Assembly (NCBI RefSeq): GCF_000381885.1
Contig: NZ_KB907220.1
Span: 34,547-98,546, forward strand
Direction: 5' to 3'
DNA length: 64,000 bases
DNA from: Actinomadura atramentaria DSM 43919
GTDB lineage: Bacteria > Actinomycetota > Actinomycetes > Streptosporangiales > Streptosporangiaceae
Of this stretch, positions 35,311 to 43,448 are shown one piece after another (the first letter of the stretch is position 1; each line of letters starts with the position of its first letter). A program made the position numbers and the translations under genes. The notes beneath the pieces were generated by a model that made no database searches, was not told where the DNA came from, and saw only the letters and a list, made by a program, of their open reading frames with translations.

Positions 35311-36747
35311 TCAGCGGGGCGCGCCCGCCGCCTCGAACCGGCGCAGTTCGCCCGCCAGGTCCTCCGGGACGCGCGCGTGCAGCGCGGTCCCCTCGGACCG
35401 GTGCTCCTCGGCGATGATCTCGCCGCGCTCGTGGACGCGGGCGACCAGGTCGCCGCGCCCGTAGGGGACGAGCACCCGCACCTCGTGCTCGAGGCCGGGC
35501 AGGTTCTCCTCGATCGCGGCCCGCAGCTCCTCGATCCCCGCCCCGGTCCGGGCGGACACCACGACGCTGCGCGGTTCGAGCCGCCGCAGCCGGGCGACGG
35601 CGAGGTCGTCGGCGGCGTCGGCCTTGTTGATGACGACCAGCTCGGGCACCCGGTCGGCCCCGATCTCGCGCAGCACCGTGCGGACGGCGGCGAGCTGCGC
35701 CTCGGGGTCGGGGTCGGAGCCGTCCACGACGTGCAGGACGAGCCCGGCGTCGGACACCTCCTCCAGCGTCGAGCGGAACGCGTCGACGAGCTGGTGCGGC
35801 AGGTGCCGGACGAACCCGACGGTGTCGGCGAGCGTGTAGGCGCGCCCCCCGGCGGTCTCGGCGCGCCGGACGGTGGGGTCGAGGGTGGCGAACAGCGCGT
35901 CCTCCACCAGGACCCCGGCCCCGGTGAGCCGGTTGAGCAGCGAGGACTTGCCCGCGTTGGTGTAGCCCGCGATGGCGACGGCGGGGACGGCGTTGCGCCG
36001 CCGCTCGCCGCGCTTGGTGTCGCGGGACTTGGCCATCTCGTCGAGCTGGCGCCGCAGCTTGGCCATCCGGGTGCGGATGCGGCGGCGGTCCAGCTCGATC
36101 TTGGTCTCGCCGGGGCCGCGGCCGCCGATGCCGACGCCGCCCGCCGCCCGTCCGCCGACCTGGCGGGACAGGTTCCCGCCCCAGCCGCGCAGGCGGGGCA
36201 GCAGGTACTCGAGCTGCGCGAGCTCGACCTGCGCCTTGCCCTCGCGGCTCTTGGCGTGCTGGGCGAAGATGTCGAGGATCAGGGCGGTGCGGTCGATGAC
36301 CTTGACGCCGACGACGTCCTCCAGGTGCCGGAGCTGGCTGGGGGCCAGCTCGCCGTCGCAGATGACGGTGTCGGCGCCGGTGGCGATGACGACGTCCCGC
36401 AGCTCGGCCGCCTTGCCGGAGCCGATGTAGGACGCGGGGTCGGGCCGGGAGCGGCGCTGCACGAGGCCCTCCAGGACCTCCGAGCCGGCGGTCTCGGCGA
36501 GCAGCGCCAGCTCGCGCAGCGAGTTGTCGGCCTGCTCGGCGGTGCCCTCGGTCCAGACGCCGACGAGGACGACGCGCTCCAGGCGCAGCGCCCGGTACTC
36601 GACCTCGGTGACGTCGGTGAGTTCGGTGGAGAGCCCGGCGACGCGCCGGAGCGCCCGGCGGTCCTCCAGGTCCAGTTCCCCGGTCATGGGGTCGAGGTCG
36701 GCGTCGAAGGAGTCGGGGCGCGTGGTTTCGTCGAAAGGTTGAGTCAT
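35311..36747 (-). CDS. hflX: GTPase HflX
   Basis: 478 aa from ATG 36747, with AGAGGACAT directly upstream; an earlier in-frame start at 36762 overlaps that site. N-terminal HflX domain (SYIGSGKAAELRDVV, ICDGELAPSQLRHLE), coiled linker, then a TRAFAC GTPase: G1 GYTNAGKSS at 261-269, G3 DTVGFVRHLP, G4 NKAD. HflX splits stalled 70S ribosomes and also binds 50S subunits. In related genomes it neighbours dapF and miaA; here a 15-kb insert separates them. Confidence 0.95.
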   Translation of the reverse strand: MTQPFDETTRPDSFDADLDPMTGELDLEDRRALRRVAGLSTELTDVTEVEYRALRLERVVLVGVWTEGTAEQADNSLRELALLAETAGSEVLEGLVQRRSRPDPASYIGSGKAAELRDVVIATGADTVICDGELAPSQLRHLEDVVGVKVIDRTALILDIFAQHAKSREGKAQVELAQLEYLLPRLRGWGGNLSRQVGGRAAGGVGIGGRGPGETKIELDRRRIRTRMAKLRRQLDEMAKSRDTKRGERRRNAVPAVAIAGYTNAGKSSLLNRLTGAGVLVEDALFATLDPTVRRAETAGGRAYTLADTVGFVRHLPHQLVDAFRSTLEEVSDAGLVLHVVDGSDPDPEAQLAAVRTVLREIGADRVPELVVINKADAADDLAVARLRRLEPRSVVVSARTGAGIEELRAAIEENLPGLEHEVRVLVPYGRGDLVARVHERGEIIAEEHRSEGTALHARVPEDLAGELRRFEAAGAPR

Positions 36748-36893
36748 ATGTCCTCTGTGCAACGCCGCTGGGCGGCCGTGTCTTCCCGGGATCGTCTCAC
36801 GCGCGGTCTGGGCCGGTCATCCGATTAACGGCCCGGTCGCCGCCCGCGTTACCGCGTCGGGGCCGCGGGCACGGCGGTGAGACGGAGACCGCT

Positions 36894-36923
36894 TTGACCG
36901 CGCCCGGTACCGCCGAGTAGCGT
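36894..36923 (+). promoter_or_regulatory. aceB promoter
   Basis: TTGACC (36894-36899), an 18-base spacer and TAGCGT (36918-36923). The transcription start would fall near 36930, on top of the palindromic elements that follow. Confidence 0.6.
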
Positions 36924-36952
36924 TCTCCACAGAACAGAAGTGGAATTTCACT
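36922..36952. promoter_or_regulatory. aceB operator-like inverted repeats
   Basis: GTTC-N6-GAAC at 36922-36935 and AGTGGAATTTCACT (12 of 14 bases symmetric) at 36939-36952, lying across and just after the expected start site. CCAC and GTGG also form a wider repeat across both. Glyoxylate genes of actinomycetes are often under IclR-type control; the bound protein here is unknown. Confidence 0.45.
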
Positions 36953-36970
36953 AGACGAAAGGGCAGGCGG

Positions 36971-38578
36971 ATGGCTGCACGCGACGGGCTCGAAGTCACC
37001 GGCCCTCTGGGCGAGCGGTACGAGGAGATCCTCACCCCCGAGGCGCTGGACCTGCTGGCGGTGCTGCAGCGCGAGTTCGGCGCGCGGCGCAAGGAGCTGC
37101 TGGCGGCCCGGCGGGAGCGGCAGGCGAAGCTGTCGGCGGGCGGGACGCTGGACTTCCTGCCGGAGACGGCCGAGGTCCGCGCGGACGACTCGTGGCGGGT
37201 CAACGACCCCGCGCCGGGCCTGGAGGACCGCCGCGTCGAGATCACCGGCCCGACGGACCGCAAGATGACGATCAACGCGCTCAACTCGGGCGCGAAGGTG
37301 TGGCTGGCCGACTTCGAGGACGCCAACACCCCGCTGTGGGACAACATGATCGAGGGGCAGCTCAGCCTCCGCGACGCCCTCGACCGCACGATCGACTTCA
37401 CCGACGCCAAGAGCGGCAAGACCTACGCGCTCAAGGCCGACGAGGAGCTGGCGACGATCGTCGTCCGCCCGCGCGGCTGGCACATGGAGGAGAAGCACGT
37501 CCTGGTGGACGGCGAGCCGATGTCGGGCTCCCTGTTCGACTTCGGGCTCTACTTCTTCCACTGCGCGCGCCGCCAGCTCGCCAAGGGCAAGGGCCCGTAC
37601 TTCTACCTGCCGAAGATGGAGTCGCACCTGGAGGCGCGCCTCTGGAACGACGTCTTCAACCTGGCGCAGGACGAGTTGGAGATCCCGCGCGGCACGATCC
37701 GCGCGACGGTCCTGATCGAGACGATCCCGGCCGCGTTCGAGATGGAAGAGATCCTGTACGAGCTGCGGGACCACTCGGCGGGCCTGAACGCGGGCCGCTG
37801 GGACTACCTGTTCTCGGTCATCAAGAAGTTCCGCGACCGCGGCGCCGACTTCGTCCTGCCCGAGCGCAACGCGATCACGATGACGGCGCCGTTCATGCGC
37901 GCCTACACCGAGCTGCTGGTCCGCACGTGCCACAAGCGCGGCGCGCACGCGATCGGCGGCATGGCGGCGTTCATCCCGTCCCGCAAGGACGAGGCCGTGA
38001 ACAAGGTGGCGCTGGAGAAGGTCCGCGCCGACAAGACCCGCGAGTCCGGCGACGGGTTCGACGGCTCCTGGGTCGCGCACCCCGACCTGGTCCCGGTCTG
38101 CCGCGAGGTGTTCGACGGCGTCCTCGGCGACAGGCCGAACCAGCGCGACCGGCTCCGCGAGGACGTCAGGGTCTCGGCCGCCGACCTGCTCAACATCAAG
38201 GCGACGCCGGGCGACATCACCGAGGCGGGCCTGCGCGGCAACGTCGACGTGGCGCTGCGCTACCTGGCGACGTGGCTGAACGGCTCCGGCGCGGTCGCGA
38301 TCCACAACCTGATGGAGGACGCGGCCACCGCCGAGATCTCCCGGTCCCAGGTGTGGCAGTGGATCTACAACGGCGTCTCCACCAAGGAGGGCCGGAAGAT
38401 CACCAAGGAGTGGGTGGAGCAGATCCTCGACGAGGAGCTGGCCAACATCCGCGCCGAGCTGGGCGACGCCTTCAACGAGCCGCGCTACAACCAGGCCGTG
38501 ACCCTGTTCAAGGAGGTCACGCTGGCGGACGAGTACTCCGAGTTCCTGACGACCCCGGCGTACGTCAGCTTCCCGTAG
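36971..38578 (+). CDS. aceB: malate synthase A
   Basis: 535 aa, the malate synthase A size. Family signature RDHSAGLNAGRWDYLF at 266-281; metal and substrate regions ADFEDANTPLWDN and RPRGWHMEEKH; catalytic-base region SVSTKEGRK-like near the C-terminus. It condenses glyoxylate with acetyl-CoA to malate. Isocitrate lyase is not encoded nearby; instead glycolate oxidase genes follow on the same strand, so its glyoxylate probably comes from glycolate. AAAGGGCAGGCGG precedes the ATG. Confidence 0.96.
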   Translation: MAARDGLEVTGPLGERYEEILTPEALDLLAVLQREFGARRKELLAARRERQAKLSAGGTLDFLPETAEVRADDSWRVNDPAPGLEDRRVEITGPTDRKMTINALNSGAKVWLADFEDANTPLWDNMIEGQLSLRDALDRTIDFTDAKSGKTYALKADEELATIVVRPRGWHMEEKHVLVDGEPMSGSLFDFGLYFFHCARRQLAKGKGPYFYLPKMESHLEARLWNDVFNLAQDELEIPRGTIRATVLIETIPAAFEMEEILYELRDHSAGLNAGRWDYLFSVIKKFRDRGADFVLPERNAITMTAPFMRAYTELLVRTCHKRGAHAIGGMAAFIPSRKDEAVNKVALEKVRADKTRESGDGFDGSWVAHPDLVPVCREVFDGVLGDRPNQRDRLREDVRVSAADLLNIKATPGDITEAGLRGNVDVALRYLATWLNGSGAVAIHNLMEDAATAEISRSQVWQWIYNGVSTKEGRKITKEWVEQILDEELANIRAELGDAFNEPRYNQAVTLFKEVTLADEYSEFLTTPAYVSFP

Positions 38579-38605
38579 CCGCGTCGGCTTCACCGGTGTT
38601 CAGCA

Positions 38606-38637
38606 CGGCCGCCCCGGGGCGTTCCCCGGGGCGGCCG
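38606..38637 (+). terminator. strong hairpin between aceB and glcD
   Basis: CGGCCGCCCCGGGG pairs perfectly with CCCCGGGGCGGCCG (14 bp, loop CGTT), 28 bases after the aceB stop and 27 before glcD. It may end most aceB transcripts or protect their 3' end while allowing some read-through. Confidence 0.75.
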
Positions 38638-38663
38638 GACGCACGGCTCGGGAGGGGCGAGGG

Positions 38664-40115
38664 ATGGGAACTCCGCTGGATCGGCTGGCCGCGCGGTTCA
38701 CCGCGCTGCTCGGCCGCGACTCCGTCATCGACGACCCGGTGCGGCTGCGCACCTACGAGTGCGACGGGCTGACGACCCACCGGGCGTCGCCGGGCCTGGT
38801 CGTGCTCCCGGAGACCGCCGAGGACGTCGCGGCGGTGGTGCGGGACTGCGTCGCGGCGGGCGTCCCGTACGTGGCGCGCGGGTCGGGGACGGGCCTGTCG
38901 GGCGGCGCGCTGCCCCGCACCGACGGCGTGCTGATCGTGACGGCCCGGATGCGCCGCATTCTCGAGATCGACATTCCGAACCAGCGCGCGGTGGTCGAGC
39001 CGGGCGTGATCAACCTGGACGTGACGCGGGCCGTCCGCCCGTACGGCTACTACTTCGCGCCGGACCCGTCCAGCCAGCAGATCTGCTCGGTCGGCGGGAA
39101 CGTCGCGGAGAACTCCGGCGGCGCGCACTGCCTGAAGTACGGGTTCACCGCCCACCACGTGCTGTCCTGCGAGGTCGTGACGCCGGACGGCGAGATCGTG
39201 GAGCTGGGCGAGGGGCCGGGCTACGACCTGCTCGGCGTGTTCGTCGGGGCCGAGGGGACGCTCGGCATCACCACCAAGATCACCGTGCGGCTGACGCGGG
39301 TGCCCGAGACCGTCCAGACGCTGCTGGCGGCGTTCACCTCGATCGAGGCGGGCGGGACGGCGGTGTCGGCGATCATCGGCGCGGGCGTGGTCCCGGCGGC
39401 GATCGAGATGATGGACGCCCTGTCGATCGAGGCGGCCGAGGCGGCGGTCGGCTGCGGCTACCCCGAGGGCGCGGCGGCCGTGCTCATCGTGGAGCTGGAC
39501 GGCCCGGCGAGCGAGGTCGCGCACCAGTTCGCCGAGGTGGAGCGGCTGTGCCGGGACGCGGGCGCGTTCGAGGTGCGGATCGCCGCCGACGACGCCGAGC
39601 GGGCGCTGATCTGGACGGGCCGAAAGTCCGCGTTCGCCGCCGTGGGCCGGATCAGTCCCGCCTACCTGGTGCAGGACGGCGTCATCCCGCGCACCGCACT
39701 GCCGCGCGTGCTGGCGCGGATCGACGCGCTGTCGGCCGCGTCGGGCGTGCGGGTCGCGAACGTCTTCCACGCCGGGGACGGCAACCTGCACCCGCTCGTC
39801 CTGTTCGACGACGCCGAAGAGGGCGCGGCCGAGCGCGCCGAAGAGGTGTCCGGCGCGATCCTCGACCTGTGCGTGGAGCACGGCGGGTCGATCACCGGTG
39901 AGCACGGCGTCGGCGTGGACAAGGCCCGGTACATGCCGCGAATGTTCACCGACACGGACCTGGACACGATGCAGATGGTCCGCTGCGGCTTCGACCCGGC
40001 GGGCCTGTGCAATCCGGGGAAGGTCTTCCCGACGCCCCGGCTGTGCGGCGAGGTCCCGGGCGTGAAGAAGGGCCCGCATCCGCTGGTCGCCGAGGGGAAG
40101 GCGGAGCTGTTCTGA
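38664..40115 (+). CDS. glcD: glycolate oxidase subunit GlcD
   Basis: 483 aa. FAD-binding PCMH domain (VPYVARGSGTGLSGGALP, AENSGGAHCLKYGFTAHHV) and the FAD-linked oxidase C-terminal domain (NVFHAGDGNLHPLVL, ITGEHGVGVDKARYM). GlcD is the flavoprotein that oxidises glycolate or D-lactate with electrons passed to GlcF. The ATG has GGGAGGGGCGAGGG upstream. Its stop overlaps the glcE start (TGATG). Confidence 0.94.
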   Translation: MGTPLDRLAARFTALLGRDSVIDDPVRLRTYECDGLTTHRASPGLVVLPETAEDVAAVVRDCVAAGVPYVARGSGTGLSGGALPRTDGVLIVTARMRRILEIDIPNQRAVVEPGVINLDVTRAVRPYGYYFAPDPSSQQICSVGGNVAENSGGAHCLKYGFTAHHVLSCEVVTPDGEIVELGEGPGYDLLGVFVGAEGTLGITTKITVRLTRVPETVQTLLAAFTSIEAGGTAVSAIIGAGVVPAAIEMMDALSIEAAEAAVGCGYPEGAAAVLIVELDGPASEVAHQFAEVERLCRDAGAFEVRIAADDAERALIWTGRKSAFAAVGRISPAYLVQDGVIPRTALPRVLARIDALSAASGVRVANVFHAGDGNLHPLVLFDDAEEGAAERAEEVSGAILDLCVEHGGSITGEHGVGVDKARYMPRMFTDTDLDTMQMVRCGFDPAGLCNPGKVFPTPRLCGEVPGVKKGPHPLVAEGKAELF

Positions 40116-41296
40116 TGGACGCGCTGAAGATCCTCGCGGAGGCGTGCGCGGACGTGCGGCCCGCCGAACCGGACGACGCGCCCTGGGCGGCGCGCTTCAC
40201 CGCCGCGCCCGCCGACGCCGGCGAGGCCGCCGCGCTGCTGCGCGCGGCGGCGGACCTGGGCCTCGCGGTCGTCCCGCGCGGCGGCGGGACGCGGCTGCGC
40301 TGGGGCGCGCCGCCGACCCGCTGCGACCTGCTGGTGGACACGCGCCGGATGGACCGGATCGTGGAGCACGCGGCGGGCGACCTGGTCGTCACCGCCGAGG
40401 CCGGGACGCCCCTGGCGGTGCTCGGCGCGGCGCTCGCGGAGCACGGGCAGCGGCTGTCGCTGGACGGGCAGCCGCCCGGCGCGACGGTCGGCGGCGCGGT
40501 CGCGTCCGGCGCGGCCGGGCCGCTGCGGCTGCTGTACGGGTCGCCGCGCGATCTGGTGATCGGGCTGACGATCGTCCGGGCGGACGGCGCCGTCGCGCGG
40601 TCGGGCGGCAAGGTCGTGAAGAACGTCGCGGGCTACGACCTCGGGCGGCTGTTCGCCGGGTCGTCCGGGACGCTCGGGCTGATCGTTTCGGCGACGTTCC
40701 GGCTGCACCCGGTCCCGGAGGCGCGGGCGTTCGTGTCGCGGACGTTCGCCGGGCCGGGCGAGGCGCACGACGCCGTCCAGCGCGTCCTGCACAGCCCGGC
40801 GTACCCGGCGGCGGTCGAGTGCTCGTCCGCCGCGGGCCACCGGGTGGACGTGCTGCTGGAGGGCGTCGCGAACGGCGTGCCCGACCGCGCGGCGGCCGTC
40901 GCGGACCTGCTCGGCGGCGGGACCGTCGCGGCCGGACCGCCGTCCGGCTGGGCCGAACTCCCGGCGGGCGGCACGCTGGTCCACGCGTCCGTTCCGCCCG
41001 GTTCGCTGCGCGACCTGCTCGCCGTCCCGCTCCCGGCGGACGCGGCGCTGGCGTGGTCCGCGAGCGGCCACGCGCGCGTCGTCCTGCCCGGCGGAACGGC
41101 CCCCGGCCGGGTCGCGGACGCCCTCGCGGCGCTGCGGGCGCTCGGGAGCGCGGTCGTCCGCGACGCCCCGCCGGACGTCCGCGACGCCGTGGACGTCTGG
41201 GGCGAGATCCCCGGCCTGGCCCTGATGCGCCGCGTGAAGGACCAGTTCGACCCCGACCACCGCCTGTCCCCGGGCCGTTTCGCGGGAGGAATCTGA
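40115..41296 (+). CDS. glcE: glycolate oxidase subunit GlcE
   Basis: 393 aa from ATG 40115. Second FAD-binding PCMH protein (LAVVPRGGGTRLRWGAPP, DLVVTAEAGTPLAVLG, GGKVVKNVAGYDLGRLFAGSSGTLG), matching the GlcE subunit needed for activity of the GlcDEF complex. Longer than some homologues owing to Ala/Gly-rich segments. Coupled to glcD by a one-base overlap and to glcF by a 2-base gap. Confidence 0.93.
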   Translation: MDALKILAEACADVRPAEPDDAPWAARFTAAPADAGEAAALLRAAADLGLAVVPRGGGTRLRWGAPPTRCDLLVDTRRMDRIVEHAAGDLVVTAEAGTPLAVLGAALAEHGQRLSLDGQPPGATVGGAVASGAAGPLRLLYGSPRDLVIGLTIVRADGAVARSGGKVVKNVAGYDLGRLFAGSSGTLGLIVSATFRLHPVPEARAFVSRTFAGPGEAHDAVQRVLHSPAYPAAVECSSAAGHRVDVLLEGVANGVPDRAAAVADLLGGGTVAAGPPSGWAELPAGGTLVHASVPPGSLRDLLAVPLPADAALAWSASGHARVVLPGGTAPGRVADALAALRALGSAVVRDAPPDVRDAVDVWGEIPGLALMRRVKDQFDPDHRLSPGRFAGGI

Positions 41297-41298
41297 CG

Positions 41299-42606
41299 AT
41301 GACCGCCGCCGATCCGCCGCGCGACCGGCCGAGCCTGCTCGGCGACTGCGTCCACTGCGGCTTCTGCCTGCCGACCTGCCCGACGTACGTGCTGTGGGGC
41401 GAGGAGATGGACTCGCCGCGCGGCCGCATCCACCTGATGGCGCAGCGGGAGGAGGGCGCGCCGCTGTCCCCCGAGATGGCGGGGCACTTCGACGCGTGCC
41501 TGGGCTGCATGGCGTGCGTGACGGCGTGCCCGTCCGGCGTCCAGTACGACCGGCTGATCGAGATGACGCGCGCCGAGGTCGAGGCGGAGCATCCCCGTCC
41601 GCTGCGCGAGAAGCTGCTGCGCGAGGCCGTGTTCAGGCTGTTCCCGTACCGGCGGCGGCTGCGGGCCGTGCGCGGGCCGCTGCGCCTCTACCAGCGGTCG
41701 GGGCTGCCCGCGCTGGTGCGCCGCAGCGGCGTGCTGGAGCGGATCTCGCCGTCCCTTGCCGCGATGGAGCGGCTCGCGCCGCCGCTCGGCCCCGCGCCCC
41801 GGCTGCCCGAGCGCGTGGCGGCGCGCGGGACGCGGCGCGCGACGGTCGGGATGCTGACCGGCTGCGTGCAGGGCGAGTTCTTCCCCGGCGTCAACGCCGC
41901 GACCGCGCGCGTGCTGGCGCTGGAGGGCTGCGACGTCGTGATCCCCCGCGACCAGGGCTGCTGCGGCGCGCTGTCGCTGCACTCGGGACGCGCGGAGGAG
42001 GCGGCCGCGTTCGCGCGCGCGACGATCGCGGCGTTCGAGGCCGTGGACGTCGTCGTGGTGAACTCGGCGGGCTGCGGCTCGTCCATGAAGGACTACGCCG
42101 ACGTCCTCGCCGACGACCCGGCGTGGGCGCGGCGCGCGGCGGCGCTGTCGGCGAAGACCCGCGACTTCGCCGAGTTCGTGGACGAGCTGGGACCGCGCGC
42201 CGAGCGGCACCCGCTGCCCGTCACCGTCGCCTACCACGACGCCTGCCACCTTTCGCACGCGCAGAAGATCCGCAGCCAGCCGCGCCGCCTGCTCGCGGGC
42301 ATTCCCGAACTGGCCGTCCGGGAGATCGCGGACCCGGACGTGTGCTGCGGCTCCGCCGGGACGTACAACCTGTTCCAGCCGGAGGCCGCCGCGCGGCTCG
42401 GGGACCGCAAGGCCGGGTCGGTGCGCGCGACGGACGCGGAACTGCTCGTCGCCGCCAACCCCGGCTGCTCGATGCAGATCGCGACCGCGCTGCGGCGGCA
42501 GGGCGCGGACATCGCCGTCGCGCACACCGCGCAGGTGCTGGACGCGTCGCTGCGCGGGCTGGGACGCGGCGCGCTCGTCGGTTCCGATTCATCCACGGAT
42601 AACTAG
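41299..42606 (+). CDS. glcF: glycolate oxidase iron-sulfur subunit GlcF
   Basis: 435 aa. Two 4Fe-4S motifs near the N-terminus (CVHCGFCLPTCP at about 17-28 and CLGCMACVTACP at about 70-81) and two cysteine-rich CCG domains (DQGCCGALSLHSG, DVCCGSAGTYN). It passes electrons from the flavin subunits to the membrane quinone pool. Last gene of aceB-glcDEF, a pathway from glycolate through glyoxylate to malate. No glycolate permease gene (glcA) is adjacent. Confidence 0.94.
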   Translation: MTAADPPRDRPSLLGDCVHCGFCLPTCPTYVLWGEEMDSPRGRIHLMAQREEGAPLSPEMAGHFDACLGCMACVTACPSGVQYDRLIEMTRAEVEAEHPRPLREKLLREAVFRLFPYRRRLRAVRGPLRLYQRSGLPALVRRSGVLERISPSLAAMERLAPPLGPAPRLPERVAARGTRRATVGMLTGCVQGEFFPGVNAATARVLALEGCDVVIPRDQGCCGALSLHSGRAEEAAAFARATIAAFEAVDVVVVNSAGCGSSMKDYADVLADDPAWARRAAALSAKTRDFAEFVDELGPRAERHPLPVTVAYHDACHLSHAQKIRSQPRRLLAGIPELAVREIADPDVCCGSAGTYNLFQPEAAARLGDRKAGSVRATDAELLVAANPGCSMQIATALRRQGADIAVAHTAQVLDASLRGLGRGALVGSDSSTDN

Positions 42607-42712
42607 ACCCGCCCGCGTTTTTGTGGGTTAGGGACGGGTAGGGCCTGTCGATCCGGCTTCCGGTATCGTGTCCTGCCCTGCCCAGCTTCGCCGAGGGAGC
42701 CCTGGGAACACG

Positions 42713-43447
42713 ATGTCCTCCCCGACCAACACGCCGAACCGCCACCGCTCGCACCGACGGCGCAAGAAGAGCGGCGGCAACGCCGGGAAGATCGGAATCG
42801 CCGGCGCCGTCACCGGCGTCGTCGCCATCGCGGCCGTCGCCGGCGGCTTCGTCCTGCTGCGCCCGGACGGCGACGACGAGTCGCCCGTCACGCCCCGGTC
42901 CGCGACCGGACCGAAGGGCGGCGACGGCGGCCTGCCGTCCGTCAAGGCCCCGGCGACCGGCGGCCAGCAGACGTTCAACACCCCCGAGGGGTACGGCTAC
43001 GCGCTCGGCGCGACGAAGGCGGGCGTCACCACGACGCCGCCGAAGACCGCCGAGAACGCCCCGGGCGGCTCCCGGTTCGCCTACGCCGAGTACGTCCTCA
43101 CCAACACCCAGCGCCGCCCGGTGCTGCTGGACTACCCGGCCGACCTGTTCCTGCCGCGCTCGCAGGTGGACGGCAAGTACCTGGCGCGGTGCATGCCGCA
43201 GCCCGGCATCCCGGACTCGATGTGTACGCTCCCCAACCACAGCGCGGTCATCGCGCGCGTCGGGGACGCGTCCGCGCCCGTCCAGGACGACGGCGACACG
43301 ATGATGCCCGCCGGGGCGTCCTACGTCGTGCGGATCGCCACCGACCTGCCCGTGAAGAGCGGCGTCAAGCCGGGCGACCTGCGGCTGTACGTGTGGAACG
43401 CCCGCTACACCAGCGAGCGCAAGGGCATCCCGCTCGACTTCCCGTAG
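42713..43447 (+). CDS. anchored exported protein of unknown function
   Basis: 244 aa from ATG 42713. A very basic N-terminus (HRSHRRRKKSGGNAGK), one membrane segment (GIAGAVTGVVAIAAVAGGFVLL, about 28-49), a Gly/Pro/Thr linker and an exported domain (FAYAEYVLTNTQRRPVLLDYPADLFLPRS, with Cys pairs CMPQPGIPDSMC) that looks beta-rich. No recognised family. TATCGT about 45 bases before the start may be its -10. It converges with the peptide importer, with only one base between stops. Confidence 0.75.
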   Translation: MSSPTNTPNRHRSHRRRKKSGGNAGKIGIAGAVTGVVAIAAVAGGFVLLRPDGDDESPVTPRSATGPKGGDGGLPSVKAPATGGQQTFNTPEGYGYALGATKAGVTTTPPKTAENAPGGSRFAYAEYVLTNTQRRPVLLDYPADLFLPRSQVDGKYLARCMPQPGIPDSMCTLPNHSAVIARVGDASAPVQDDGDTMMPAGASYVVRIATDLPVKSGVKPGDLRLYVWNARYTSERKGIPLDFP

Positions 43448-43448
43448 T

